A DNA stretch of 9,342 bases from CAZYTO01 sp964650405 (GCA_964650405.1 CAZYTO010000234.1:1-9342); one strand, 5' to 3'. Shown: positions 1 through 6,340, numbered from the stretch's first letter. Numbers and translations: made by a program. The notes: generated from the sequence alone by a model not told the origin.

Positions 1-734
1 CCGTCCTTGTTGCGTTTGACGACGAGTTGTCCGGTGCAGCTTTCGATCGTGGGCTCGACGGTGAGTACGTCCTGCGTCGTGATGCCGACGTGGGGATGGT
101 CGGTAATCGTCGTTGCGCGGAAGAGTCCCCAGGGGAGCCGGCCGTGGACCAATTCATCTGTGGGTATCTGAAAGATCGCGTGGAGCTCGCTCAGGTCACG
201 GTCGCGGTAGAACCCGAGGTCTGGCGGGTCGGTGATGTTGCATGCTTGTGAGAGTGCGCGGTGTTGCTGAATGCGCAGGTAGTTTTCCTGCTCGTCGCGG
301 TACGCACGGGGAAGGATGCGCGTGACGACACCAACCATCTCTTCGCGCATCACGGGTTGCCGATCGCGGTAGCGCGGGTTGTCCTTGCCTAAGCATGGGT
401 CACCAGCACGCGAGAAGTACCGCCACACATACCCGTCGATCGGGCCATACACCGGATGCGGGCCTTTGGCTCTGATGACGACGATGTCCCGATGCCGCGG
501 CAACCGGCTCGTGGATACGATGACGGCGTCGTTGTCGAGGATGGTGGGTTGCATGCTGTCCCCGATGACGGTGGTCGCGTACACGCTGCCGCGTGCGATC
601 TGCCGCTCCACGCTGAAGGGGACTTGGATTGGCCGTTTCGTGCGTGCGGGCGCTGGTGGGATGTGCGGTCGGCGGATGCGCACCGTCCCATCAGGATCGC
701 GTTCGAGCGTGCCGAGGTATTCGCAATCACTCAT
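1..734 (-). CDS. S24 (LexA-like) peptidase-fold protein, 3' end cut by window edge
   Basis: The minus frame is open for 244 codons from an ATG at 734 to the left edge, so the C-terminus is missing. The start is well fixed: an in-frame TGA lies at 740-738 and an AAAGGA ribosome site sits 7 bases upstream. Residues 57-64 (IGDSMQPT) match the nucleophile motif of the S24 family (LexA, UmuD, phage repressors). IVVIRAKG (84-91), the NPRY motif (119-122) and MVGVVTRI (133-140) continue that fold. There is no helix-turn-helix; only about 40 residues precede the S24 domain. At the position of the family's catalytic Lys (VKR in LexA) the protein reads VWR, with Trp104, so self-cleavage may be lost. 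Residues 188-244 resemble a second, degenerate S24 copy. The role is unknown; possibilities are a regulatory decoy or partner of a cleavable repressor, or an UmuD-like accessory factor. Family assignment is good, function is not. Confidence 0.85.
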   Translation of the reverse strand, partial: MSDCEYLGTLERDPDGTVRIRRPHIPPAPARTKRPIQVPFSVERQIARGSVYATTVIGDSMQPTILDNDAVIVSTSRLPRHRDIVVIRAKGPHPVYGPIDGYVWRYFSRAGDPCLGKDNPRYRDRQPVMREEMVGVVTRILPRAYRDEQENYLRIQQHRALSQACNITDPPDLGFYRDRDLSELHAIFQIPTDELVHGRLPWGLFRATTITDHPHVGITTQDVLTVEPTIESCTGQLVVKRNKD

Positions 735-878
735 TGGTCATTCCTTTCGCGCTCGGAGAAGGAAGGTCGATGTTTCGCGACTCGCGCTGCGCAGGACGGC
801 TTGTCGACCGGTTCTCTCAAGACACTTGTTCGTACCTTGATTGAGCCGGCTTCTCGTAGCGGTTTTTGGCGCGTGTTT

Positions 879-1103
879 TCAGTGGCTTTCGTACCGGAGG
901 ATCAGCGTCACCGCACCGAGCACGCGAACGAGGCGCGGCCATTCATCCACGCTGGCCGGTTCCTCCTCGTCCCAGCGGCAGGAGTCGGGTGCGTCAATCC
1001 CGGCCATGGACCATTCGAGCAGCTCCTCGCCGAAGCTGCGAATGCGATCCCGAGCATCCGATGGAAGGGCGGCGAAGGAATGCCCATCGGACAGATTCCC
1101 CAT
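879..1103 (-). CDS. Small acidic hypothetical protein (74 aa), upstream of the S24 gene
   Basis: I do not recognise this ORF. It has an ATG at 1103 and a TGA at 879, on the same strand as the S24 gene and ending 144 bases before it. The product looks like a real soluble protein: acidic and Trp-containing, with a likely helix LPSDARDRIRSFGEELLEW (about 14-32) and an EEE-rich middle. No membrane segment or known motif is visible. The ribosome site before 1103 is weak. Its first 24 bases overlap the ATG chosen for the plus-strand gene at 1080, so at least one of the two starts may be wrong. The competing plus-strand frame over this stretch gives a much less protein-like sequence, which is why I prefer the minus frame here. 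Confidence 0.45.
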   Translation of the reverse strand: MGNLSDGHSFAALPSDARDRIRSFGEELLEWSMAGIDAPDSCRWDEEEPASVDEWPRLVRVLGAVTLILRYESH

Positions 1104-1577
1104 TCGCCAAGCGCACCATTCACCGTGCTTGCGGAACTCGTCGAGAAGGAGGCCGCACGGTTACGCAAGCTCCGCCTCCTGCTGCTGCGCAAAACCAAAG
1201 AAACCGCATCCGACTTGGAGGCGAAGACACTCGCACTAGAGATCGACGACGCCTTACGCGAGATGCAGGATCGTCACGCCACCTTCGCACGCAAGAAGAA
1301 CCTCGATCGGGCATCGGAACCCGTCGCGCGTGCACCGGCCCGATTCAAGACGCGCGACGATGGTTCTCCTTACGCGCCCTTGCTCGTGCTGCAGAACCTC
1401 GGCTACGGGTGGCGCGTCGACAGTCCTCAGGTACCAAAAATCGCCACGCGATTTGAGCCTGGCGAAGACGACGTGATCGGCACCTGGCTCGCGCCACCAT
1501 CCTCCGGTTGGAGGTTCACCAACGCGAGCATCGTCAAAGCAAAGGCCGAGGAAGTAGATGAATCGACAGCCGAATAA
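1080..1577 (+). CDS. Hypothetical protein with coiled-coil N-terminus (165 aa)
   Basis: I cannot assign a family. From an ATG at 1080 the protein has an N-terminal charged helical segment rich in Lys, Glu and Leu (about residues 17-75), probably a coiled coil. A compact C-terminal domain (about 95-150) follows, with LQNLGYGWRV, EDDVIGTWL and SSGWRF. The start is uncertain. GGAAGGG lies about 10 bases before ATG 1080; GTG 1125 would give a 150-residue protein and remove the overlap with the opposite ORF; GTG 873 and 882 would run antisense across that whole ORF. The gene ends 130 bases from the 3' end of the tRNA-Val gene and is transcribed toward it. That position suits accessory DNA at a tRNA integration site (inference). 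Confidence 0.55.
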   Translation: MPIGQIPHSPSAPFTVLAELVEKEAARLRKLRLLLLRKTKETASDLEAKTLALEIDDALREMQDRHATFARKKNLDRASEPVARAPARFKTRDDGSPYAPLLVLQNLGYGWRVDSPQVPKIATRFEPGEDDVIGTWLAPPSSGWRFTNASIVKAKAEEVDESTAE

Positions 1578-1617
1578 CACGTGCAGGTGACGAGCGCTCC
1601 GACCCAACCCCGACCCG

Positions 1618-1639
1618 GTGAACACTTGCGTGAACACTT
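1618..1639. repeat. Two direct copies of GTGAACACTT, 12-base period
   Basis: GTGAACACTT occurs at 1618-1627 and again at 1630-1639, separated by GC. It lies between the stop of the hypothetical gene and the tRNA-Val terminator. Short direct repeats beside a tRNA 3' end can be binding sites for a tyrosine recombinase, but no integrase gene is present in the window, so this is only a possibility. Confidence 0.5.
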
Positions 1640-1655
1640 TCCGCCGAAGGAAGGC

Positions 1656-1695
1656 AAAAAAGAAGCCGCTCGGTCTGTGCAACACGAGCGGCTTC
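1656..1695 (-). terminator. Rho-independent terminator of the tRNA-Val gene
   Basis: A perfect 11-base-pair stem (GAAGCCGCTCG at 1662-1672 with CGAGCGGCTTC at 1685-1695) encloses a 12-base loop. On the minus strand it is followed by six T residues (1661-1656). It begins 12 bases past the CCA end of the tRNA and is oriented to stop tRNA transcription. On the plus strand the stem is followed by AAGGGG, so it is not a good terminator in that direction. Confidence 0.85.
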
Positions 1696-1706
1696 AAGGG
1701 GTTAGC

Positions 1707-1782
1707 TGGTAGGCGCTAGCGGACTCGAACCGCTGACCCCCACCGTGTGAAGGTGATGCTCTACCGACTGAGCTAAGCGCCT
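1707..1782 (-). tRNA. tRNA-Val (anticodon CAC)
   Basis: On the minus strand the sequence folds as a full cloverleaf. The 7-bp acceptor stem is AGGCGCT (1782-1776) with AGCGCCT (1717-1711). The D arm is GCTC/GAGC, the anticodon stem is TCACC/GGTGG around the loop TTCACAC, and the T arm is AGCGG-TTCGAGT-CCGCT. The anticodon is CAC, which reads GUG valine codons. The discriminator is A and the CCA end is encoded in the DNA. The acceptor stem starts with A-U rather than the more usual G-C. A terminator follows directly. tRNA 3' ends are common integration targets, and the DNA beyond this one looks accessory, but no second copy of the tRNA 3' end was found in the window. Confidence 0.95.
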
Positions 1783-1834
1783 GTCCTACCTGGAAATGCT
1801 GTCAACGAACGACTCCGGCATCCTATTTCAGACC

Positions 1835-3628
1835 TCAGCGTAACGCAACCTGGTCGACCTGGAAGGCGAACGGGCCAGGCGAGGGACCGCCGGCGAAGAT
1901 CACGGCCATGATGTCGGAGCCGTCCACGCCGAAGACTTTCCAGGGGAGGGTGTGCTGCTCCCAGTCGGGTCCTGCGGTGAAGGTCTGGGTGATCGGCATC
2001 ATGCCGTGGGACTGCGAGAAGATCATCACCCGGACCGGCTTGCCGTCGCCCTTCGCCCAGAAGGTCAGGTCTTTCTTCGAGGAGAGGTTGGCCGGCTGCA
2101 TCGGTGTGTCGGCGGGGGACCACATGGCGCCGAACCAGGCCCAGGGGAGGGCGCCGTCGATGGTGCCGGTGACGGAGAGGCACTTGGCCGTGCCGGAGGC
2201 GCCGCCGTCGACGATTTTCAGCTCGCCGGTCGACTTGCCGCCGGCGATGGAGTCGGCGGTGGGGAGCCAGATGGTGCCGAAGGCTGCGGCGGGGGTGCCG
2301 CCCTCGAAGTCGCTCAGGAGGTTTGCGTTGATTCCTTCCGGCGCGCGGCTGACAGACTGGCGGGCGGTGGCCACGGCTTTGGCGTACCTGGCGCGGTCGA
2401 GCCGGACACCTCCCTTCCAGACGGCCACGATGTCGCGGGTGGCGGTGATGTCCTTCGTCGGATCGCCGTTGACGAGGAGGAGGTCGGCACGGAGGTCTTT
2501 GGCGATGCGGCCGCGATCGTCGATGCGGAAGGCCTTGGCCGGGACGCTCGTCGCCGCGGCCAGCGCCTGGAGCGGGGTGAGTCCGGCCCGGACGAGCAAC
2601 TTCAGCTCGCGATGCAGGGAGATGCCGTGGGACGTGCCGGGGTTCGGCGCGTCGGTGCCCGCCAGGACCGGGACGTTGGCGGCGAGAAGCTGGCGGATGG
2701 ACTTCTCCGCGGCCGGATAGGTCAAGACCGGGCTGCCGAGGCGATGGGGAAAGGTCGCGGACAAATGGCCGCGCGTGTCGGCGTTGACGTAAGGATCGAG
2801 ACGGGTGTCGGCGGCCAGTCCGGCATCCCTGTCGCCGCTGATTCCCTTCAGCAGAGTCAGGGTGGGAATGGCGAAGGCCCTGTGCTGGGCGAGGAAGGCG
2901 CCGAACTCGGGATCGGGATCCTGATCGACGAAGAGGTGCACGATGCCGTCGGCCCCGGCATCGACGGCGTCGCGGGCACCGGCCAGCGAGCCGATGTGCA
3001 CCACGGCCAGCTTGTGGCGCGCGTAGGCTGCCTCGATGACGGCGTGCATGGTCTCCTTACTGATGGTGGGGATGTTCATCCCGTACTTGCGGCCGTCGTC
3101 GTAGACGATCTTGATCCAGTCCGATCCTTCCGCGATCCGGGCGTCGACGAAACTCTGCGCCTCCGCCGGCGAGGAGATGGTGGGGATGGTCATGCCGTAC
3201 TCGGTGCCGTGCCCCTTCGGCGCGGTGACGAGCGTTCCTGCGGAGAAGAGGTCGGCCCGGGTGGCGACGTTGCCCTTTTTCTGTTCGTCCCGCATGGTCC
3301 GCGCGAAGCCGGCGTCGGTGAACTGATCGAGCTCCGTGGTGACGCCGAAGAGGAGGGCCTGCTCGAGTGCATCGCCCCAACAGTGCGTGTGGGCGTCGAT
3401 CAGTCCCGGGAGGAGGGTCTTTCCGCTGCCGTCGACAACCTCGGCGCCCGCAGGAGCCTCGATGGCCTTGCCGACACGGGCAATGCGGCCGTCGTGCACG
3501 AGGACGTCGGTGGCCTCCAGGACGCGGCTGCCATCGAAGACGCGGGCATTGCGGATGAGAAGGTCGGCGGCGAACAGGGGTCCCGCTGCGGCAAGTGCGA
3601 GTGCCAGGGCGATGATTCGCTTGAGCAT
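1835..3628 (-). CDS. Exported metal-dependent amidohydrolase with C-terminal CIA30-like domain
   Basis: This 597-residue protein is read from ATG 3628. A TTG at 3670 would add 14 residues in front of the signal peptide and is less likely. Residues 1-20 (MLKRIIALALALAAAGPLFA) are a typical signal peptide, so it probably acts in the periplasm. The imidazolonepropionase-like amidohydrolase barrel follows. Its metal ligands are visible: HTH (His80, His82), WIKI with the likely carbamylated Lys173, His211 (VVHI), His231 (IVHL) and Asp326 (GTDA). It closes with the usual LLLVNGDP segment near 384-391. Residues about 437-597 (LLSDFEGG to FQVDQVALR) form a beta-rich domain resembling CIA30/NDUFAF1, a carbohydrate-binding-like jelly roll. 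These enzymes hydrolyse cyclic amides, dipeptides or similar bonds; the substrate here is unknown. No clear ribosome site precedes the start, and the neighbours give no pathway. Confidence 0.9.
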   Translation of the reverse strand: MLKRIIALALALAAAGPLFAADLLIRNARVFDGSRVLEATDVLVHDGRIARVGKAIEAPAGAEVVDGSGKTLLPGLIDAHTHCWGDALEQALLFGVTTELDQFTDAGFARTMRDEQKKGNVATRADLFSAGTLVTAPKGHGTEYGMTIPTISSPAEAQSFVDARIAEGSDWIKIVYDDGRKYGMNIPTISKETMHAVIEAAYARHKLAVVHIGSLAGARDAVDAGADGIVHLFVDQDPDPEFGAFLAQHRAFAIPTLTLLKGISGDRDAGLAADTRLDPYVNADTRGHLSATFPHRLGSPVLTYPAAEKSIRQLLAANVPVLAGTDAPNPGTSHGISLHRELKLLVRAGLTPLQALAAATSVPAKAFRIDDRGRIAKDLRADLLLVNGDPTKDITATRDIVAVWKGGVRLDRARYAKAVATARQSVSRAPEGINANLLSDFEGGTPAAAFGTIWLPTADSIAGGKSTGELKIVDGGASGTAKCLSVTGTIDGALPWAWFGAMWSPADTPMQPANLSSKKDLTFWAKGDGKPVRVMIFSQSHGMMPITQTFTAGPDWEQHTLPWKVFGVDGSDIMAVIFAGGPSPGPFAFQVDQVALR

Positions 3629-3750
3629 GGACAGAAGATAGAACGCTGAGGCCACCGCGGGGAGGCGCAATCGTCAGAGCGAAGGCCTGACATTCGTCAT
3701 CCGCGGCGACGGCCGATCCCTCGCATAGGCACCGCCGAGATGTCGAGCCT

Positions 3751-3813
3751 CACGCGGAGTCGCGGAGTAGGCGGGGAGGGCAGAGCTCCGCGATCTCCGC
3801 GTCCCCCGCGTGA
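3751..3813. repeat. GC-rich inverted repeat of CGCGGAG units in the intergenic gap
   Basis: CGCGGAGTCGCGGAG (3753-3767) pairs with CTCCGCGATCTCCGCG (3786-3801) with one extra base. Outer TCACGCGG/CCGCGTGA arms (3750-3757, 3806-3813) can also pair. It lies in the 266-base gap between the divergent amidohydrolase and MBL-hydrolase genes and looks like a dispersed hairpin element rather than a terminator: it has no T run, and both genes point away from it. I see no clear promoter in the rest of the gap. Confidence 0.65.
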
Positions 3814-3894
3814 ACCGGCTGGTTCGACGTCCTACGTCCATCAGAACGTACGACACCGCGCGCCGCAGCGACTCCTGCCCGCCGATGTGCTCAA

Positions 3895-4944
3895 ATGCGC
3901 AGCGCGATGAAGCGTGGGCAGAAGATCGTCGCCGGGATTGCGGCCGCGACGGTGGCGGGGCTCGCCCTCGACCGGATGTTCGCGGCGCCGCGGTTCCAGG
4001 GAGCGGTGGACGAGCACTTCGACGGGCGGCGGTTCCGGAATCCGAACGGCGGGAAGCGTCACGGCCGCGGATTTCTCAAGTGGATGCTGACCCGCGAGCG
4101 CGGGTGGTGGCCGGAGTGGATCGACGCGCCGTACGGGCCGAAGCCGCCGGAACGGGTGGGCGGCGGGGGGATGCGGGTGACGTTCATCAATCACTCCACG
4201 ACGCTGCTGCAACTGGACGATGTCAACATCCTCACCGATCCGGTCTGGTCGGAGCGCGCCTCGCCCGTGGAGTTTCTCGGGCCGCGGCGACGCCGGGCGC
4301 CGGGGATCCGCTTCGAGGATCTGCCGCCGGTCGACGTGGTGCTGGTCAGCCACAATCACTACGACCACCTCGACGTGACGACGCTGCTGCGGCTCGTGGC
4401 CCGCGATGGGCCGCGCATCGTGACGCCGCTGGCCAACGGGGCGTTGATGGCGCGGCACGGCATCTTCGGCGTTACGGAGCTGGACTGGTGGGGCGGCACG
4501 ACGCTGGCCCGCGACGTGCGCGTGACGTGCGTGCCGGCACAGCATTTCTCGTCGCGCGCCGTCTCCGACCGCGACGCGAATCTGTGGGGCGGTTTCGTGG
4601 TGAGCGGTCCGTCCGGCAATGCCTACTTCGCGGGCGACACGGGGTGGGGATCGCACTTCGAGGAGATCCGGTCGCGCTTCGCGCCGATCCGCCTGGCCAT
4701 GCTGCCCATCGGCTCGTACCTGCCGCGCTGGTTCATGAAGCCGGCGCACATGGACCCGGGCGACGCGGTGCGGGCCCATCAGACGCTCGGCGCCTCGACG
4801 AGCATGGCCATCCACTTCGGCACGTTCGAGCTGGGCGACGACGGCGCCGAGGAGCCGGTGCACGATCTGCGGGGCATGCTCGCTGCCGCCGGCGAGATGC
4901 GATTCTGGATTCCCGGTCAGGGAGAAGGGAAGGACGTACCTTGA
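3895..4944 (+). CDS. MBL-fold metallo-hydrolase, NAPE-PLD/UlaG-like
   Basis: This 349-residue protein resembles bacterial relatives of N-acyl-phosphatidylethanolamine phospholipase D. It has the metallo-beta-lactamase motif SHNHYDHLD with His153, His155, Asp157 and His158. The remaining ligands are His217 (PAQHF), Asp248 (AGDTGWG) and His307 (HFGTF). INHSTTLLQ and the downstream NILTDPVWSERASPVE are typical of this branch, as is the SYLPRWFMKPAHMDP stretch. Residues about 11-30 are hydrophobic after two basic residues, so the protein is probably membrane-anchored or exported. Substrate is unknown: NAPE-PLD enzymes cleave phospholipid phosphodiesters, UlaG a sugar lactone. ATG 3907 is an alternative start; neither has a strong ribosome site. 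It overlaps the next gene by four bases (TTGA), which suggests a two-gene operon with translational coupling. Confidence 0.9.
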   Translation: MRSAMKRGQKIVAGIAAATVAGLALDRMFAAPRFQGAVDEHFDGRRFRNPNGGKRHGRGFLKWMLTRERGWWPEWIDAPYGPKPPERVGGGGMRVTFINHSTTLLQLDDVNILTDPVWSERASPVEFLGPRRRRAPGIRFEDLPPVDVVLVSHNHYDHLDVTTLLRLVARDGPRIVTPLANGALMARHGIFGVTELDWWGGTTLARDVRVTCVPAQHFSSRAVSDRDANLWGGFVVSGPSGNAYFAGDTGWGSHFEEIRSRFAPIRLAMLPIGSYLPRWFMKPAHMDPGDAVRAHQTLGASTSMAIHFGTFELGDDGAEEPVHDLRGMLAAAGEMRFWIPGQGEGKDVP

Positions 4945-5336
4945 CGACGAAACTCCACCACTCGATCGGTCCGGTCATCCATGGCATCCTCGACTACGCG
5001 AGTGTGATCCTCCTGGCCGTCGCGCCGGGCGTGACCGGGTTCAACGGGAAGCCGGCGTTCATCTGCTACACACTGGCGGTGGTGCACCTCGCACTCACTC
5101 TCCTGACCCGCTTCCCCCTCGGCGCGTTCAAGATCATCGGCTTCCCCCTCCACGGCGCGATTGAATTCCTCGTCAGCCTGCTGCTGATCGTGATGCCGTG
5201 GCTGGCCAATTTCTCGCGCGGCGTGCTCAACACGCGCTTCTTCGTGGCGTTCGGCCTGCTGCTGTTCGTGATCTGGCTGCTGACGGATTACCGAGGGCGA
5301 AGGGGAGCGGTGGGGGCGGGGGTGGGGGCGGGGTGA
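4941..5336 (+). CDS. Small four-helix membrane protein
   Basis: This 131-residue integral membrane protein has four likely helices: about residues 13-34 (starting IHGILDYASVILLAV), 39-58, 65-92 and 99-117. It reminds me of SPW-repeat/HdeD-like small membrane proteins, but I cannot name it. No in-frame ATG exists before the third helix. The start is therefore TTG 4941, which overlaps the TGA of the hydrolase gene in a TTGA and has AAGGA six bases upstream, strong signs of coupled translation. The last 13 residues (GRRGAVGAGVGAG) are low-complexity Gly/Ala/Val produced by a G-rich tract and are probably not functional. It may hold or assist the upstream hydrolase at the membrane; that rests only on gene order. 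Confidence 0.8.
   Translation: MTTKLHHSIGPVIHGILDYASVILLAVAPGVTGFNGKPAFICYTLAVVHLALTLLTRFPLGAFKIIGFPLHGAIEFLVSLLLIVMPWLANFSRGVLNTRFFVAFGLLLFVIWLLTDYRGRRGAVGAGVGAG
5312..5333 (+). other. G-quadruplex-type guanine tract
   Basis: Four guanine runs of 5, 5, 5 and 4 are separated by single bases C, T and C. This is a near-ideal intramolecular quadruplex pattern on the plus (coding) strand. It forms the last codons of the membrane-protein gene and ends at its TGA. Confidence 0.7.
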
Positions 5337-5337
5337 C

Positions 5338-5448
5338 GGGTACCAGGTACCGGGTACCAGGTAACGGGTACTGGGTCCCGAACAACGGACAACGGACAAC
5401 GAACAACGAACAACGGACAACGAACACGGACAACGAACAACGGACAAC
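5338..5448. repeat. Composite heptamer tandem array (16 units)
   Basis: Six heptamers of the GGGTACC/AGGTACC type (5338-5379) are followed, without loss of phase, by ten of the GGACAAC/GAACAAC type (5380-5448). One unit (5422-5427) lacks a base. All fit roughly GRRYAMC. The array fills the gap between two convergent genes. No other gene is visible in 5337-5478. Confidence 0.9.
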
Positions 5449-5478
5449 GATCTCCGGGCTCTCTACGTCCTGTAGCCG

Positions 5479-6204
5479 TCACTCTCCGTGGCCGGGATCG
5501 ACCACGTATCCGTAGATCTGCAGGGCCTCCGAGCGCAGGTCGAGCTCCAGCGGGGCGTAGTCTTCATTCGTGCTGACGAGGCGCGCGGTGTGGCCGCTGA
5601 TCTCGAGCATCTTCAGGTAGAGGCCGTCGTCGCGGCGGATGAGGGTGACGTGACCGTTTGCCGTGCGCGGGCTGCGCGTCGGCTTGAGGTAAGCCAGCTC
5701 TCCGTCGCCGAGGGGGTGGGCGCCGCCGTCCATGGAATTGCCGGTGACGCGGGCGATGATCCGCGCCCCGCGGTTCCAGGCCCGGCGCGGGATCTGTTTT
5801 CGCTCGCTCTCCAGTTCCGCGACCAGCTCGGCGTTCGGGTCCGCGGCGGCGCGTACCGGCGCAACCCACCGGTTTGCAGGCACTTTCGGGAGCGGGAGAA
5901 GCGCGGCGGAGGGGCTGGAGCCGGCCGGAAGCCAGCGCTCGAGGATCTCGCCGAGACGCCCTGACAGCCGGACCGCTTCCTGCAGCGCGGCCAACTCGAT
6001 CACCAGCTCGCCGTCGGTGAAGAGCCGCGCCGGCTCGCAGTGAATGGCGCGTGCGATGGCCAGGAAGTCCGGCAGGGTCGGCACCTGGATGCGGTTGAGG
6101 ATCTTGCTCAGCTTCGTCGCGCTCATTCCGGCATCCTCGGCGATCCGGGTTCGCTTCAGCCCGCTCGCCTCGACCGCGGCCATGAGCCGGTCCATCACGT
6201 CCAT
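5479..6204 (-). CDS. XRE-family repressor with C-terminal S24 peptidase domain
   Basis: This 241-residue protein resembles phage CI-type and LexA-like repressors. Residues about 6-62 form an XRE helix-turn-helix (IAEDAGMSATKLSKILN, helices 2-3). A linker follows. The S24 domain (about 145-237) has Ser157 in TGNSMDGG and Lys198 in LYLKML, 41 residues apart, so the catalytic pair is intact. I do not see an Ala-Gly or Cys-Gly cleavage site at the usual 34-37 residues before the serine; the only Ala-Gly is at 94-95, so self-cleavage is uncertain. ATG 6204 is preceded by GGTG about four bases upstream; ATG 6195 is an alternative. The gene is divergent from recD2, and a perfect 20-base palindrome in the shared gap is its likely operator. 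It probably represses recD2, itself, or both; this is inference from layout. Confidence 0.88.
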   Translation of the reverse strand: MDVMDRLMAAVEASGLKRTRIAEDAGMSATKLSKILNRIQVPTLPDFLAIARAIHCEPARLFTDGELVIELAALQEAVRLSGRLGEILERWLPAGSSPSAALLPLPKVPANRWVAPVRAAADPNAELVAELESERKQIPRRAWNRGARIIARVTGNSMDGGAHPLGDGELAYLKPTRSPRTANGHVTLIRRDDGLYLKMLEISGHTARLVSTNEDYAPLELDLRSEALQIYGYVVDPGHGE

Positions 6205-6292
6205 GCGTCACCAAAGGTACGAGGCCGCGCCGGTCCGGCGTTGTACGAATGGTTGCTCTCCGGGCAACGTAAAGCCGTAGAATTTCGATCAA

Positions 6293-6317
6293 AGCATCAA
6301 GACTCGGATTAGATGCT
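6293..6317. repeat. Inverted repeat AGCATC/GATGCT in the regulatory gap
   Basis: AGCATC (6293-6298) and GATGCT (6312-6317) are perfect six-base arms around a 13-base spacer. They lie next to the 20-base palindrome in the gap between the repressor gene and recD2. A weaker pair, GTTGC/GCAAC, is at 6252-6256 and 6264-6268. Either could be a secondary protein-binding site or chance. Confidence 0.35.
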
Positions 6318-6320
6318 GAT

Positions 6321-6340
6321 TAAGTAACAAATGTTACTTA
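6321..6340. promoter_or_regulatory. Perfect 20-base palindrome, candidate repressor operator
   Basis: TAAGTAACAAATGTTACTTA has perfect eight-base arms around AAAT. It is AT-rich in GC-rich surroundings. It lies 57 bases before the preferred recD2 start and 117 bases before the divergent repressor start. Its core AAC-N4-GTT resembles the inner part of the Gram-positive LexA box (GAAC-N4-GTTC), but the flanking bases differ. XRE and LexA-like dimers bind such sites. I could not place -35/-10 elements with confidence. Confidence 0.65.

Noticed and set aside
817..942. Minus-strand 41-residue ORF ending before the S24 gene
   Set aside because: It overlaps the better 74-residue ORF, has no ribosome site and shows no recognisable sequence.
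456..1079. Plus-strand open frame upstream of the coiled-coil gene
   Set aside because: It runs antisense to the S24 gene and the 74-residue ORF, and its translation does not look like a protein.
1..1600. Second copy of the tRNA-Val 3' end marking an att site
   Set aside because: No repeat of the T arm or acceptor sequence was found by eye in this stretch.
1952..3649. Long plus-strand open frame antisense to the amidohydrolase
   Set aside because: It is a shadow caused by GC-rich codons; the minus frame has the complete set of catalytic motifs.
3810..4940. Plus-strand frame extending upstream of the small membrane protein
   Set aside because: It is out of frame with the MBL hydrolase and gives low-complexity Arg/Ala/Gly sequence; only the part after TTG 4941 is protein-like.
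5338..5448. CRISPR-like array
   Set aside because: The units are seven bases long and contiguous, without spacers, so it is a simple tandem repeat.
6321..6340. Classical LexA box
   Set aside because: It does not match CTGT-N8-ACAG and differs from GAAC-N4-GTTC at the outer bases, so it is kept only as a candidate operator.
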